Below are positions 61,501-64,000 of a DNA stretch of 64,000 nt, piece after piece; position 1 is the stretch's first letter; each line of letters starts with the position of its first letter. The translations under genes and the position numbers were made by a program. The notes beneath the pieces were generated by a model that searched no databases, was not told where the DNA came from, and worked only from the letters and a program-made list of their open reading frames with translations. The DNA is from Malurus cyaneus samueli (taxonomy: Eukaryota; Chordata; Aves; Passeriformes; Maluridae): positions 24,952,646 through 25,016,645 of the forward strand of contig CM019220.1 in assembly GCA_009741485.1 (NCBI GenBank), read 5' to 3'.

Positions 61501-64000
61501 ATGCCCCTCCTGTCACTGGGTATGACATCTGTTGTGGTAAAAGAAATGCTAAGGGCATGTTATTAAGAGAGTATTTCTTGCTCAGGATAAGCTTCGTCAA
61601 ATAAGGCTGATAGGAGAGGATACTGTACTCAGATATAGGAGGTACAAACCCATAAGCTAATCATTGAGGCTGGTAATGTGTTACACCTGTCAATGGAACT
61701 GCTTTTTTCCTTAAAATGAGGGCAGCTTTAGATCTGACCCAGTAATGTGCTGGGAACAAGCCTGTTATATCTGAGTTTTGTTGTAGTCCAGGCAACAGGT
61801 AGCTGTCCTATGAGTGGCAGTTCCTGTGAATCACCTTTCAGAATTCCTGGCTGCAAGGACCTTTTGTTGTAGGAAATGTAAGTGTCTATAACATGCATTT
61901 CTGATGGATGGTGCATCCATCTCTTCTGATGGATACTTTCTACTCATTTCCCCTCTGGTTTGCCATGGTCATGGACCCAAAATCACAGATCACAGGGTGG
62001 TGTGTGATGGGTCTGGCCAAGATCCTCTGTAGATGCCCACCAAGAAGGCTGGACTAAGTGATCTGTCCCAGGTCAAAATGTCCCTGAAAATGATCCAGTC
62101 ACAGGATTTTTGATTTTAGTGAAATTATATTTAACTGGGGGAAGTATGATGATCAAATCAAAGAAAATGACAAAACCGCCCAATGAACACTGTATGTGCC
62201 TGGGCAAATACACATAAACATCGCAGTTTGAGGACAGTGTATGTTGTAGCCTTCATTCTAGATAAAAGCCTACTTAATTATAATACAATCAAAGCAAGTC
62301 AATTTTGTTTTCCTTTGATACACTAGGGTATGATGACCTATCACATATTTACCCATGACAGGACTGCTACAGAAGGAAGCAAGCATAACAGGAATCTTGA
62401 GTGAATGTAGCTAATCTTGCATTGTGAGGTTATGTTATTTTTTTAGATTCTGTAAAGAATGTCTAACATGGGGGAGACTGTGTTTGTGTAGCCCTTTTCA
62501 TAAAGCCAGTTCAGCCTTTTTAATGATCCAAAGTAACAAGTGAAATGTATGAGTCCCTGGAATCACAGGGGAAAAAGGATGACTGCTAATCCTGGCCCCC
62601 ATTTGTAAAAATGTCTTTTTAGAAAATGTCAGGGAATGAGAAATCTTGCTGCCTCCAAACATGGTTCAGTAAATGGAGTTCAGCTCCAGCCTGAAGTCAA
62701 ATACCTGCCAGACATCTCCGAGATTCCTGGGGCCAGTCTCCCTTGGCTGCATCGCCATGAAAATAAGAGTTTTGGCCGGGGTATGCAGCTCGTTGTGGCT
62801 GCACTTTGGGTTGTCCTTATCACTCTCCAGCAGTGCTCTTTAGCCAGCTCTGGGGTTTTGCTGACTGAGGACTTCCTGAAATTGGCCTGTTGGAGTAATG
62901 TCAGTCGCTCCCAGACACTGCAAAGGTTTTCTCTATTTCTTCCAAGTCAGCTGATCTAAGAGGAGCTGCTAATCCTAGCAGCAATGGAATTTGACCCATT
63001 TTCGAGAGGTTGATTATTTTTCTCTTGCTGAAGATAAGAGCCTTATCTTTGTCAAGTTTGGGTGAAGCATGGGCTCTGTATCCCAGACAGAGGAGTGTAC
63101 CCTGGGCTGTTCAAGCCTTAATAAACAGTGTATTCTCCTTGAAAATAGATTTTCTCTGATGTGGGAGTAGATGTATGAGTTTTATTATCAAGCATTTTAT
63201 AAACTTCATTTTCTCATCAAAAGGCTATCTTGATTATTGGTTAAAGACAAAATTTGGAAAAGAAGGGAGGTGCTAAGTTAGGGGGTTCAGAATTAGCAAG
63301 AAATTTGCTGGTTTTTTAGAAAGCTCTCTCACATGGTTTGAGACTTTCAATTATGTTGTTATATTATTTTTCCTTACAAAATGAAAAGTCTTTATTAGCT
63401 TCTAAAACTGTCATATAGTAGGATGTTATCTGAAACTATCACAGGACCTGTTGATTGATAGCAAATACCTTTGTATCCTGAATCCCTGTGGGATTTGCTG
63501 CCACCCTTGGATACTTTGGTTGTTTTGAAGCATGTTTCTTTTATTTTAGGAAATGGTGCATAGGGCATGAGGGTCTGTTTCCAGAGCAAACTCTTTACCC
63601 TGCAGAACTGAATTGCACTGAGCTGTCAGCTAGACTGAACTAATGTTTTTGAAGGAAAATGACACGGCATCACAGTTTGATTCTGATGCTTTTTGACATT
63701 CCAATTAAAATATCAAAATGAAACTCTTCACTTATTGTGCTAACTGAAGTTGGCTTTCAAATTTGTATTTAAAAAAATAGAAGGAAATTTTTAATTTAAA
63801 AGATGAAAAATAGTATTTCTCTAAAAAAAAAAAGACTTCTGTAGCAGTGGGAATAACTACCTGAATACTTAATAAAATCAGATTTTGAGCAGCTCAATTG
63901 AAAGCATTTCTTTATGTTTTTTCGTTTGTTTGGACTCACAAACAAAAAGTGACATTCAATCAGACCTAGGAAGTTGTTTTGTGTTACAGGCAATGTTTTC

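Larger units (their letters stand above)
51596..64000. other. Noncoding DNA upstream of LANCL1
   Basis: About 12.4 kb with no gene I can support. It contains CR1 fragments (56646-56800, 61271-61500), A and T runs (54277-54292, 55649-55673, 58589-58603) and short unmatched open frames. CPS1 lies next to LANCL1 in other vertebrates, but no CPS1 exon was recognised here. Confidence 0.7.

Noticed and set aside
61980..62110. Segment with GGCTGGACTAAGTGATC, like a CR1 tail
   Set aside because: Only one short phrase matches and the flanking CR1 text is absent.

Overview
The window reads as nuclear DNA of a bird. It contains two split vertebrate genes with standard GT-AG introns, long AT-rich noncoding stretches, one CpG island, and several 5'-truncated CR1 LINE tails of the avian type. 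There are no prokaryotic features. The encoded proteins are close to chicken MYL1 and LANCL1 as I remember them, but with scattered substitutions, so a non-chicken bird is likely. The MYL1-LANCL1 neighbour order is the one known on chicken chromosome 7 and human 2q34.

Both genes lie on the minus strand. Positions about 4.5-21.9 kb hold MYL1, the fast skeletal muscle essential (alkali) myosin light chain. All of its coding exons can be assembled: exon 1 (LC1f start), exon 2 (LC3f start, only the Met codon is coding), two mutually exclusive mini-exons of 25 and 28 nt, four shared coding exons of 144, 174, 78 and 29 coding nt, and a predicted noncoding last exon. LC1f comes out at 189 aa and LC3f at 150 aa. 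Both promoters show TATA-like boxes, and consensus or near-consensus MEF2 sites lie near each, as expected for a muscle gene.

Positions about 22-34.5 kb are intergenic. They hold a CR1 tail, a short diverged tandem duplication, an inverted repeat, and A/C-rich and T/G-rich simple tracts. Positions about 35.4-51.2 kb hold LANCL1 (LanC-like protein 1), complete in nine coding exons. The protein is 399 aa from the conserved Met, or 400 aa if the adjacent upstream ATG is used. All seven LanC glycine motifs and the zinc ligands Cys276, Cys322 and His323 are present. Its CpG-island promoter is at about 50.8-51.3 kb, followed directly by a diverged tandem repeat of about 50 bp.

Positions 51.6-64 kb contain no gene I can support, only CR1 fragments and simple repeats. 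By synteny CPS1 should lie beyond, but I see no CPS1 exon here. The two genes do not form a pathway: one is a sarcomere subunit, the other a widely expressed glutathione-binding protein. I found no novel multi-gene system. The most noteworthy items are the MYL1 alternative-promoter and mini-exon layout, the repeat beside the LANCL1 promoter, and a perfect 13-bp hairpin in MYL1 intron 1.
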